A stretch of DNA of 48,588 nt, taken from contig LRSR01012727.1 of assembly GCA_001579985.1 (NCBI GenBank), positions 1 through 48,588 of the forward strand. Direction: 5' to 3'. The DNA comes from Hypsibius dujardini (Eukaryota; Tardigrada; Eutardigrada; Parachela; Hypsibiidae). Made by a program: the position numbers and the translations under genes. Below the pieces are notes generated by a model. It was not told the DNA's origin and ran no database searches. It saw nothing but the letters and a program-made list of their open reading frames with translations. This document shows positions 1 to 10,700 of the stretch, in pieces. Numbering within the stretch: position 1 is the stretch's first letter; every line of letters starts with the position of its first letter.

Positions 1-731
1 ATGTCTCTTTCCTGTTTGGCGTCTTCCACGTTAATCTATTTGTCGGCCAATTTTCTGGCTGTCGATCTCTCTGTGTGGCTTTGGCTGACACTTTTGCTCA
101 TGTTCCCGACGTGCTGCTTACTTGTCGTGTATGGAATTCACAGTGTGACTGCCTACGTTACTGTCTGTTTGCATGCATGTTTGTCTGACTGTTTATCTGC
201 CTGGCTACTAGTGTGTTCATGTGATTTACCACACGTCTGCTTACTTAACTGTCTGGATGGTTATTTGGGTTCATGGCTGCTAGCCTGTATGTTCGGATTC
301 TTGACTGTCTCTTTATGCATCAGGTATCTGTCTGACTTTATTATACGAGGGCTCCTAAATAAGTAATGTCACTTGGTTTTTGTAAACAAGATGAGAGGAG
401 ATAAAAACATTCTGCTAATATAAAAATGTAGAGGGGCGGCTGCTGACTTGGAAATTGGGAGGAGAATAAGATTACGGACAGAATGTTGTTGAGAGGGCAT
501 CCGCTGTGTGTCTTCCCCGAGCCGATTTATTCATTCTTTACCGAGCTGACTTACTTAATTCACTATTTTCCCCTAATTTAACTAAGGTTGAGTTACTATA
601 AACAGGGCCTAATTGCTTTCAATGCATGACAGGCTCTGAGGAAAAAGTGACATTACTTATTAAAGAACCCTCGTACAAATATTCGTATTGACACCTCTTT
701 TACGGGACTTCATTTCTTCCGTTCTGCCTAG
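1..731. other. Non-coding stretch upstream of the first LEO1 exon seen
   Basis: No convincing coding exon is seen. The open frame over about 1-366 is a degenerate CTGT/TGCC-type simple repeat read as Cys/Leu/Ser-rich peptide. The stretch ends in a pyrimidine-rich acceptor with AG at 730-731, so at least its right part is probably an intron of LEO1. The N-terminal LEO1 exons should lie left of the window. Confidence 0.55.
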
Positions 732-1193
732 CTCTTCCATTGTGATTGGCAATGAGTACTACGACATCTCCTTCATTCCCCTGAAAGGCGAGCACCATCA
801 GCTGTTCCTGCGCCAGGGTACCGGCTTGCAAGGCGGCGTGGTGTTCAAAGAGAAGATGACCATTCGACCGGCCGTTGCGAATCCCCTCGCACGCAAGGGT
901 CGGCTGACAGCGTCGGGACCGGCAGCCGTAAGTGGCATAAAAACCGACGAGAAGTCCCGCCGCACCAACTACATGAACGAAGTAGTAGCGGAGGATCCCG
1001 AGAAAAAACGGCAAAAGCAGATGAAGCAGGAGGAAGATAAGCTGAAGGCGACGATAAAGAAGGAGACTGCTCAGCGTCGTATTAAGGAACGACATCACAA
1101 GTAAGTTAGACAGATTGATTGAAAGGCAGATAGACACACAGACGGACAGGTGGGCAGGCAGACAGTGAGTCAGTCTGACAAGCATAGATATGC

Positions 1194-1238
<45 letters not shown>

Positions 1239-1601
1239 AATAGAGGGATACATAGACAGTCAGAGGGGTAGACGAGTAGACAGACTGGCAGATCGCATTC
1301 ACTACCTTGAATTTTTTTTAGCCGTGGCGTAACCAGTGGATTCCTGGAGGGCAATGAGGATGAGGATGAAACGTCCATTGCCGCCATCAAGAACGCCTAC
1401 AAACGCGGCGATTACACGCGACCAGTTTACTCGGACGACGACGACTCCGAAGCTGAGGGTCGCAAGAAGAAGCTCGAGTCCGCCAAGGATCTGGACGACT
1501 CCGATGAGGAGGATGACTTTGCGGTGAAGAAGAAGAAGACGGACGAGGGCGCCACGAAGAAGCGTATCGCTCTCATCAAGGAGGACGACGAGTCTGATTA
1601 A
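732..1601 (+). CDS. LEO1: RNA polymerase-associated protein LEO1, C-terminal part (5' exons outside window)
   Basis: LEO1 is a nuclear subunit of the Paf1 complex, which travels with RNA polymerase II and supports elongation and co-transcriptional histone modification. Two exons are seen: 732-1100 and 1322-1601, joined in phase (AA|C) across a 221-bp intron with a GTAAGT donor. The first exon encodes the core beta segment with the family signature FLRQGTGLQG. A basic, helical stretch follows (KKRQKQMKQEEDKLKATIKK), then RIKERHH. The second exon opens with RGVTSGFLEGNEDEDE and AAIKNAYKRGDY, matching the family's RG-S-L and AAIKN-YKG region, and ends in an acidic, lysine-rich tail EDDESD before TAA. 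About 215 C-terminal residues are present. A possible AATAAA poly(A) signal lies at about 1822. No in-frame break is seen. Confidence 0.93.
1188..1260. repeat. CAGA/GACA tetranucleotide array in the LEO1 intron
   Basis: Near-perfect CAGA units fill most of the 221-bp intron, between the donor at 1101 and the acceptor at 1320-1321. Frames through the array are translation artefacts. Confidence 0.95.
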
Positions 1602-2289
1602 CTTCTCGGGATGAGCCGCGAGTGACAGTTGGACCTTCTTCCTTGAATGACTGGACTTCTTCGCGTTCTATTCAAGCGTGACGACAATAATTTAGGAATT
1701 TTGTTGCCATGTCACTTGCACGTTCTGTATAAATTGTCATCTCTGCCGCCTATGCTAAGCTTTGCTGGTCCTGTCCAGCAACTCCCTATATAAACGTGAC
1801 TATGTTGGAAGTGGTGCAGGAAATAAATTTACGGCATTTCCTCATTTCCGCTCAAGACTTCAAAATCGTGAAGCAAATAATAAAAATGACTTATCTGTAC
1901 AGAGGGACAAAGAGGCAGGCAGGCAGGCAGGCAGAGAGACAGATAAACAAACAGGTAGGCATGCATTCCGGCAGGAAGATAGACAGACAGACATAATCTG
2001 TTCCCGTGTATAAAACTCTCGGGCGCGAAAGCTACTGTAGTTGCTCTTATTGGGAATTTTTCTTCGCTACCTGACCCCAAATTTCCTCAGCAACAGCAGC
2101 GAAAGTGACATCTCATCTCACAATCGTTACGTGTGTCGCGTTAGGTATTGACTCGTATCACGCCGCAATACACGTCGACAACCCTTCTGTCTTGTTGCTG
2201 GAGTGTGGAAAGAAGGAATTGCAGCTTGCCGTTTGTTGTTGATCCCATGCGGCTGATCGCGGGTATCACCTAAATGACCACCGGAAGCT

Positions 2290-2614
2290 ATGCCCACCGC
2301 ACCAACCAGACAGGGACACGGCGACACCACCCCTGTACCTAAGATCTACACCCAAGCCAGCGGCTATTTCCTTCGTGACTTTAACCTATCCCGTGCCAAG
2401 GAGTTCAACAACCCCAAAGACCACCCCAAGTAAAATTGTAAACTGCTTAAAAATGTTCCTTACTGCCCATAGGCAGACCGCTCTGTCTTTGACTACATAT
2501 CTACTTGACTGCCCGACTGTGCATATACGTATACCTGTGTCTGTCTGAATATCGATCCGTCTGTTTGACGGTCTATCTGAAAAAGATTAATGGTCTGTCT
2601 GTCTTCCCGTCTGT

Positions 2615-2645
<31 letters not shown>

Positions 2646-4143
2646 CTTGCCTGTCTACCTGTCTGCCCGTTCGTATTATCTGTCTAGGTGTAGAAGTGAC
2701 TGTGTGGCCTTTGCCGGTCACTCTGACAGTCTGTCTGTCCTACCCTGTACCGGTATGACTAAATTCCCCTGAAATGGCACCTGTAGGAACTGGAAGGAGT
2801 TTGAATATCTGCTCGGCAACTGTTGCGACCGGCTCCTCCGCGACATCGATGACCGTGTCAAGTTTCTGGCCGAGTACCTCTGGGACAAGATAGAGGTCGA
2901 TGGTGCCACGCCAGAAGTCATTGAACGCGCCTTCCAGTGTAACCTTGACCAGATTGAGCAGTACCTTGCATTGCAAGTGAGTTTCTGTTCGCGACAGTTT
3001 CGCTTTCTAAAGGGGCAAAAGAACGTCAAATCTATTTTACCGAGATTTGCGTATGAATGTGATAAGTTTATTTGTTTTGGACGGCCCCAAAAGAATTTTT
3101 GCCTGTATAGTTTGATTTCGCCAAAGAGCAGTTGAAGAAGGTTATGAGTTCGACTCGGAGAACAACCACACGGAACACCCCGTCTACGGAGTCAGCGGGC
3201 TTCCCCACACCGTCCAGTCGGCCGACTTCGAGGACCAGTAGTCGAACGGGCAGTTCCAGTCGGACCTCAGCGTCCGGCAGCGGGAGTGCGAGTCGTTCGT
3301 CCGCCACAGACAGAACACGAACGACCGGTTCGTCCTCATCGTCGTCCAGAACTCGATTGACACCTGTCCGGGGGAAGTCGCGGATCACAGACACTAACAC
3401 CACATCCGCGGGCGATTCTGATTCGACGTCGTATGAGTCGGCTGATGATGGGTCTTCCTTGAGGAGGCGGGGCTCGGGGGATTACCAGAGTACACGGACA
3501 TCCAGTGGGGATAATTACATGGACGAGGGTGGAGATCGCTATAGGAGGAGGAGAAAAAGTTCCATGGGATCTTCGTCCAAGCCATCACTTAGTTCCGTGT
3601 ATCAGAGGTTGGTCGAAATTCAGACAAGCAGGCCCTCAAACACACTGTTACATGTGTAGATATGTAAGCAGAAGGGCAAGCAGGCAGTCAAACAGTCACG
3701 CAGGCAAGCATGCATGCAGGTAGGCAGGCAGATAAACAGACAAGCAGGCATTCAGACAAATGGACAAAAAGACAATAGGTAGAGACTGATGGTTTTGATA
3801 TAAATATTGTGTCTGTGATTGCAGGCTCCTGGGCAATCAATTGCCATTCGGAGCCGGTGTTTTACTCGGAATAGTAGCAGCCTTAGCGTTTATTTTTTTC
3901 GCTCCTTATATCATGCCATACCTGCCCGAATCAGTGACGCAGTTTATCCCGTCCTTCGTGTCGAATTTTTTATTGCAAGACGGCATGCCTGTCCACAGGG
4001 CACGGAGTTACGGAGCGGGCGGTACGCGCTACACCCGGGACTATGCTCATAGGAAAAAGCCTTATGACGCGTTCTGGGTCAGCTGCGGCCACTCGTTTGT
4101 GGACTGGTGGGTCTACTCATGGCAATTGCTCTTTGGCCGGTGA
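2290..4143 (+). CDS. Unrecognised Ser/Arg-rich single-pass membrane protein, 4 exons
   Basis: I do not recognise the family. Four exons join in phase: 2290-2429, 2787-2976, 3111-3607 and 3825-4143, giving about 381 residues. ATG 2290 is the first in-frame Met after an upstream stop-containing region. The N-terminal ~130 residues look folded and acidic/aromatic, with segments such as NWKEFEYLLGNCCDRLL and FLAEYLWDKIEVDG. A ~150-residue linker very rich in Ser, Thr and Arg with RRRR runs follows and is probably disordered and phosphorylated. The last exon has one hydrophobic helix (GAGVLLGIVAALAFIFFAPY) and a basic/aromatic tail of ~65 residues ending YSWQLLFGR. The soluble N-terminus, basic linker and late membrane helix recall ER or nuclear-envelope proteins, but that is inference. 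Introns 1 and 3 carry CTGT/CAGG repeats. The second exon also reads open in one other frame but breaks phase. Confidence 0.7.
2585..2665. repeat. CTGT/CTGC tetranucleotide array in intron 1 of the membrane-protein gene
   Basis: The run moves from CTGT to CCTG units (ctgcctgcctgc...), wholly inside the intron 2430-2786. Confidence 0.92.
3650..3780. repeat. Degenerate GCAG/ACAG tetranucleotide tract in intron 3
   Basis: Imperfect gcaggcaagcag and gacaaacagaca units occupy most of the 217-bp intron 3608-3824. Confidence 0.8.
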
Positions 4144-4538
4144 AACCCCCACAGCAAAGGCACGCCGTTGTTTTATCCTTTGTATTCTCTTACTGCGATC
4201 TTGTTTTTACGTTAATTTGTTACGTGGTGCCTATCAGATTTGTAGCCAGTTTGGTTCCTCGTTCCAGAGGACTTGTTTGTTGTTCTTGTTTGGTGGACGC
4301 ACAGTTCGCCCCACTCTAATGCCATTAAATTGTTAATACTAATGGACGATTGTGTTGCCTATTTGGGGGGGGGGGGAAACAATTTGTGGGAACCTTCATT
4401 CATTGTAGTCTGTTTGTGATGTCGCGGAAACAGAAATGTAACTGCGAATTGGTCCACGGATTGCTTAAAGTCGAAATTCTGAAAGTTGGCTAAGCACGTC
4501 TGTCTGTCTTTCTGTCTGTCTGTCTATCCATGTATCTC

Positions 4539-4579
<41 letters not shown>

Positions 4580-5040
4580 TTGTCTGTCCGTCTGCTTTTC
4601 TTTTTACCGATATATCTGTCTGCTGGCTGTCTATAGCTGTCTCTCAACAACATTTATCTATCTATCGGTCGGTCTTTTTCTTTACTAGTGTGTGTGCCTG
4701 ACTGCCTGCATGTGTGACCAATTATCCGTCTGCCTACTTGTCCTAAAATTACTCTGTGATATCAGGTCTGTGATGCTATTTGTGAATAAAGTAACTGAGA
4801 CTCCTAATCCGTAGCACTGTTAATTGTTGTATGCAGTGTGGTGCGACTACAGTGAAATGTAATTCCGGCGGAAAGTGTTATCATTACGTGTGGTGGGTGT
4901 GTGTCTTTACGGTAGGTAAACAGCAACTATTACATATGCTGTCTAGACTCACTATCCTCGATTCCCGACTTTTTCTGTCTTGTTATTTTCTTTCCTCCCT
5001 TTTTCTAGTTACATCATCGCCCCTTGCCGTGTCTATCCTC
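4144..5040. other. Intergenic gap between the membrane-protein gene and PPCS
   Basis: This holds the 3'UTR of the upstream gene (possible ATTAAA signal near 4324), a CTGT array at about 4497-4595, and the 5' flank of PPCS. A TTTTTCTAG acceptor just before the PPCS start codon hints at a spliced 5'UTR. No other gene is seen. Confidence 0.6.
4497..4595. repeat. CTGT tetranucleotide array, intergenic
   Basis: About 20 CTGT units with a few single-base variants between two genes on the plus strand. Confidence 0.93.
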
Positions 5041-6747
5041 ATGGATTCCGAATGGGAACTCATGTGCCGGGAATGTAGGGACCGTTTGACGGCTACACTG
5101 CAACCGATCGTTGACTTCTGTCGTAAAAACAGCAACTCAACTACCACGTCAACCATGCGGCACGGCATATTGGTGACGGTGCGTGTAATAAAAGACAAAC
5201 TTTTTAAGCCGGCCAAAATTGCCCATTTATTTTACATTGACTTTAGATATATTAAATATATATCAAAGAAATCAAAGAAATATTACGAAATATATAAATA
5301 TATATCTGTATGTCTAATTGTAATTGCTTTCTTGTACTTAGAGTGGAGGAACACGCGTACCGCTAGAACGGAACGCCGTTCGTTTCATCCACAACTTCAG
5401 CACCGGGTTGCGTGGCGCTCGGATGACCGAACACTTCCTCCAGGCCGGTCATCCGGTCGTCTTCCTTCACAGTCGTGACTCCAAAAAGCCCTGGACTTGG
5501 CAGATTAATCTGGAAGACCCGGCGGAAGAGGACGGATGGACGATCGGTGTATGTCCTTCAAGTGCGGACGTGATTGATTGATTGAATTGTCCCGCCTAAT
5601 ATTCTACCATTCCTTCATGGAGCGCCTCATTGATTGTTTGATTGAACTGTCCCGCCAAAAGTTCCATCCTACCATCCTTTCCTTGGGGCGCTCGATGGAT
5701 TGGTCGATTGAATATGGCGTATTGTGTTTTACAATCCTTTTTTTGTAGTGCCCTTTAATAGGAAAATTTGGACATGTTTTTAATGTTTTTTTAAATGCCA
5801 CATTTTTAGTGGCTATAATTTTAATTCTAATCAAATACAACAGAATAGGCCAAAATAGTTTTATATATTAATCGACTAATATTATGACATTGTAAAATGG
5901 ATTACCATGTAACTAAAATGTTTAGACATGTGCTAAAATTTATGTAAATGTGCAGTTAAATATGATTTTAATTTTAAAATATTTTGGTAATTATGAATAT
6001 TTAAATGTAAAATTGATCCTTATAAAAACAACAAAATTTAATTTAATGTTTATCTATTCCACATCTTTAACATAAATAAACGCGCTGGACATGCTAATAA
6101 ATACCCTATAATATTTAATAATACACATTTAAATGAGAAGGTATATCAAGCATGGGGCTTTGCACTTTTTTCGTGAACGCGTCTGCATAAGTTTTAGGTG
6201 CTTGTACTAAGACGAACGATGTTTGCTGTATTGCATCGCAGAACAGAACAGCAATGGAAAACTTACGCCGCTATCGAGAGCAGACTTTCGCGGTGGAATA
6301 TGACACTTTGGCGGAGTACGCTTTCTACCTGCGACGGGTCGCGGAAATCTTTCAATCCACGTTCCGGCAGCGCAGCATCATCTGCCTGGCCGCAGCGGTC
6401 TCGGATTTCTACATCCCTGCGGATCGGCTGGTTCGTGTGTGAACATAAGAGTTAACTATATGCCTACGTAAACAACACAGAAATTAGCATGCTCAGAATG
6501 AAGACGTTTATCCTGGACGTTTCAGGCGGAACATAAAATTCAGTCGGCAAACGGAGCGTTGGATCTTCACCTGGAACCAGTTCCGAAACTCCTCGAGTGT
6601 GTCAAGGCCTTCTGGGCTCCGGATGCTTTCGTCGTTGGCTTCAAGGTGAGAAAATGGTGTTTTTTTTACGGGTAAGGCGTAGCACAGGCAGACAGACAGG
6701 CAGACAGACAGGCTGACAGACAGGCAAGCAGACACAGATAGACAGAC

Positions 6748-6799
<52 letters not shown>

Positions 6800-7062
6800 T
6801 AAAGGCGCAATTTGGTTTGTGTTGCTTTTTTTGTTAGTTGGAGACGAACCTCGATATCCTCCGTGCCAAATCCCAAAGCTCCCTCACAAAAAATCATCTC
6901 AATTTGGTGGTGGCCAACGAACTCTCCACCCGCTACAAGCGTGTCTACCTGCTCAACCCGATCGGAAAATGGGATACCCTGGAGATCCAGGACGAAACTA
7001 CTGATTCCGTTGAAGGATTGCTAGTGGACGAAATCATAAAGCGAACATCCTCACCGTCATAA
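5041..7062 (+). CDS. PPCS: Phosphopantothenate--cysteine ligase, 5 exons
   Basis: This enzyme joins cysteine to 4'-phosphopantothenate with a nucleoside triphosphate, the second step of coenzyme A synthesis from pantothenate, in the cytosol. Exons 5041-5178, 5342-5546, 6252-6430, 6526-6645 and 6838-7062 join in phase to about 288 residues; the human enzyme is near 311. Signatures seen: [11 protein letters not shown] at the N-terminal nucleotide-binding loop, [33 protein letters not shown], and the C-terminal VVGFKLET / NLVVANEL pair. The VTSGG motif is split exactly by intron 1. Intron 2 (705 bp) is very AT-rich and intron 4 is mostly CAGA repeat. The acceptor at 6252 was chosen over 6242 because only it keeps phase. 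The start at 5041 is the first Met in frame after a likely 5'UTR acceptor. The gene converges on FAF2, whose stop is 288 bp away on the other strand. Confidence 0.93.
5560..6170. other. AT-rich intron 2 of PPCS
   Basis: The stretch begins with GATTGATTGATTG-type units at 5572-5645 and continues as a strongly AT-rich block with TTTAAAT-like words from about 5740. It resembles the other AT-rich inserts in the window, but I could not define ends or a target duplication. Confidence 0.5.
6690..6796. repeat. CAGA tetranucleotide array in PPCS intron 4
   Basis: More than 20 CAGA/CAGG units fill most of the 192-bp intron between exon 4 (ends 6645) and exon 5 (starts 6838). Confidence 0.95.
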
Positions 7063-7349
7063 TACTCGTTATATTTGTACAAATGCACCAACCTTTTTTT
7101 AAATAGACTTCATTATCCCAACGAAAGAAACATCAAACACCTTCTGACAATAGTGAAACCGAACGTTCGATCCCAACTGAGAAAATTAAAAGACCAATCC
7201 CTTACACACGGCCAGACCAAGCAGAAACACCCCAGAACTAATATGAAGTAAAATGTGAAACACAGACGAACGTCGAATCGCCAGAGCAGCTGTGTGTCAA
7301 CGCAAAACTGAACAGGCTAAAAGTGGGAACTGAAAGAATAAGGGGAACA

Positions 7350-7665
7350 CTACCCCGATAACGGCTGATCCAGGTCGTCCTCGTCGTCTGTCTCGTCCTT
7401 TTCCTCCACGATAAAGGCCTCGGCTTTCCCGAGCTTGAGAGAGTCCAGGGTGCTGTGACTAGCCGGGGAGCAACCGATGGCCTTGCGGGGATAGCTGGTG
7501 AAGACTTCAAAGTGCTCCGGGGTGGTCGGCTGACCGAATATAAAGTTGTAGATGTCCTAGAATGATGGGACACAAGCGGTGGAATTGAATTTCAGGCATA
7601 ACAAGAGGTAAATGGAAATTTAGTTCCGGTTGCCTATTATTGGTTCCTATTATTGGCTGTCTGTT

Positions 7666-7716
<51 letters not shown>

Positions 7717-10700
7717 GTCTCAGTCTGCTTGCCTGTGTCCATCTGCCTCAGTGTCTGTCTGTCTGTCTGTCTCTTTCAAACCCTATCTTGTCATGCATCA
7801 TTCCTTCGTAAAAAATGAAGAAGGAAGACCCCGAAAACGGGTACGTACAGCGATTTTGTCTGACTTGGAGAATCGGCGCTCCAACCGATCGCCGGCCGGC
7901 AGTTTGAAGCTGAGCCGGCAAGACTCCGCGTCGCCATCTTTCGGCTCCTCCGGCACCAATCCCGCCGCATGTTGCTTCCGTTTAATCAAACTCTATAGAC
8001 AAACAAAAAAGTTGCATGCCAAAATATGGAAAAACCCTCGGCTTCCAGCTTGGTCATAAAGCAGGCGAACCCAACCGGACGCACCTCTTCCTTCTCATGT
8101 TCCTCCCGCGCCTTCCTCTCCGCGGTCTCAATCATAAGGCGTTCCTCCTCTTCTTTCCTCAATTTATCATCCCGCTTTTTCTTCTCCTTGTCTTGGTCGG
8201 CTTTCAGGGACTTGAGGTAGGCTTCATCCTGTTCCTTCCGCAGTGACTGGTTCAGGTCAAGCGTTTGCCTGAAAGTGAAAAAATCAGTAACTTTTGTTAA
8301 TGAATCAATTAGCTAACGCTCGCTAATAAAATTCCGCCTCCTCACCTCTCTTGCCGAGCGGAAGACAGATGCCGGTCATTGCTGGCAAACAGCTGATTTA
8401 ACCGGTCAATGAGCTCCTCCACCGAGTGGTAGCCTTGAAGGCGTCCTACCAGGGTCATTTGGCTGTTTTTGTTAATGCACAGTCCGATGGAGGGATACCG
8501 ACTGACTTGGAGCGCCTGTGCGACTGTGGAACGATAAAAACCCAATTGGTTTAGAACAGTGAATAAAACTCAACAAGGCGCCCGCGAAAGATACACGGCG
8601 TACCTTTGTGTCCTTCAGCATATTTCGTTGAGCAAGCCCAGAAAACGGCCCGGGAATTTATCAGGGAGACCACTTCAGGATGGACGAGCGTGTCTCTGTA
8701 GATCAGAGCCATGGACATAGGAATAACCCACAGACAGAGTAGCTGTTCCAACACTAGTAACGGTCTGCTCAGTTCCTCGTTTATCTGTCTGTTTATCTGT
8801 CTGTCTGTCTGTCTGTCTGTTTATCTGTCTGCCTGTCTGTCTGTTTATCTGTCTGCCAACCTGTCTGTCTGGCTATCGGTTGGTCTGCCTGTCAGTCTGC
8901 CTGCCTGTCAGTCTGCCTGCCTGCCTGTCAGTCTGCCTGCCTGCCTGTCAGTCTGCCTGCCTGTCAGTCTGCCTGCCTGCCTGTCAGTCTGCCTGCCTGT
9001 CAGTCTGTCTGGCAATCTGTCTATCTATCCACCTGGCCAACAGTATACAAGCATATATGCCTGCCTTTCTGCTTACTAGTACCTGACTATGTAAGACTGC
9101 CTGTCGGCGTATCTATCGGTCTAAACATCCGTTTGTCAATGTGAGTTTTTCGATCGGTTGTCTGTCAGTCTGCCTATCGTTCAGGGCGACTTACGCGCAG
9201 AATCGATCGGAATCGCTATGGTTCTCCTGGTGCAAATACAACAGCAGGAACCGCAGCTCCCGTTTGGCGTCCCCGTAAGCCTACAACCAGTATGTCCGAG
9301 TGAAACAGAAGATCACTCAAAACTAATTAATGGAATTATTGGAGCAACAGGACAGACCTCCTTGTATCCGCCACGGTAGAAAGTAGGATGGACAGCGCCG
9401 TACTTCCCCTCAAAGTCCGCGATGAAGCTCTGCACGTCTTGTGTCGGAGTATTCGCAGCTGGAAAGAGCAACAAAAAGCCTGCGATTAGTCAGGTCTGGA
9501 GGTTGAGCCGGCAAGTGGATTGGTTGCATGACAGGAACAAAAACTTACGGAAGGTAGGGCCGGACACGAAAGACCCTGCAAAAAATCGGAACTCATAAAA
9601 ATGTATAGACGGAACTAATTAGTGGCGAAGGGAGGACACGAAACATCCATCGTAGAGATAAGCTTGCTCACAGACAAAGTTGAAGACATCGAAGACGGAT
9701 GTGAAGACAAAACGGAATGGGAAAGAGATGACCGCCTTGATCCAGTCAAAGAGGCCCCACTGCACCACTGCCGTCGGCGCCGCTCCTCCGGCATAAACTC
9801 TGGAAGAACAAGGGAATCTTCTTTCTAAGTTTGTGCGACAGAAAAGGCCGACACCGGTACACAGGCAAACCCGCACACCAACGGGCTGGTGCACCGATCG
9901 AAGTAGCCACGAAGAGGAATAAAGGCAGGCAAACAAGTTAAGGACCAGACATGTAGACATGTAAACATGTAGACAGGCAGGCAACTAGGCAGCCATACCA
10001 ATAATGGGAAGACAACCGTCAGAGCAGTCAAACAGACTCAGAAAAGGAACAAGCGCACAGACAGGCAGAAAGATAGAATGCCACAAAAGCAGACAAGCAT
10101 GCAAATAGCAAAACAGGCAACCCAAGACAGGTAAACAAACAGACGAAGAGACAGGCAGTCCGTCAATCAGAGAGGCAAACAAGTTAACAAGAAGGCAGCT
10201 AGACAGGCACGTAGGTAAGAAGAGACACAGGACAGACAAATAACCAGGCAGACAGCCAGATAGCCAGACAGGCAGACAGGCAGACCGGCAGACATGTACA
10301 CTAAGATGGCAAAGAAACAAAAAGTACCACATTCACAGAGTGTTGCTCCGGTATAAAGGATTCGTCATCTTACACATGACTGGAAGGAGAAATGGTCGGT
10401 TGCGGAATTCTTTCCACCGCAACGGGTCGTCTCCGTACTGGGAACTCATCCCGATACTCGACATCGTGAACATCACGCTCAGGCGAGGGATCCCGAGGCT
10501 CGTTAAATACGTCCTGGAAGGCTCTCTGCAAGTGAAACACAAAGAAATCTGTCACTACCCATGACGTCCGAAATTCCATCATAACTATTCGCGACCGCGA
10601 GTATCGCCGTTTGATTGATTGATTAATTAACTAAAGGAAAAACTCCTAATTTTCCCCAATTATTTTACAGATTTCTGTAGTTAATTCCGCTTTCCGAAGA

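Noticed and set aside
1-366. 121-codon open frame rich in Cys, Leu and Ser
   Set aside because: It is a degenerate CTGT/CTGC repeat translated; the same composition appears in every such array in the window.
8775-9035. CRISPR-like array because of the regular CTGCCTGTCAGT units
   Set aside because: No unique spacers; it is a compound tetranucleotide repeat in an intron of a eukaryotic gene.
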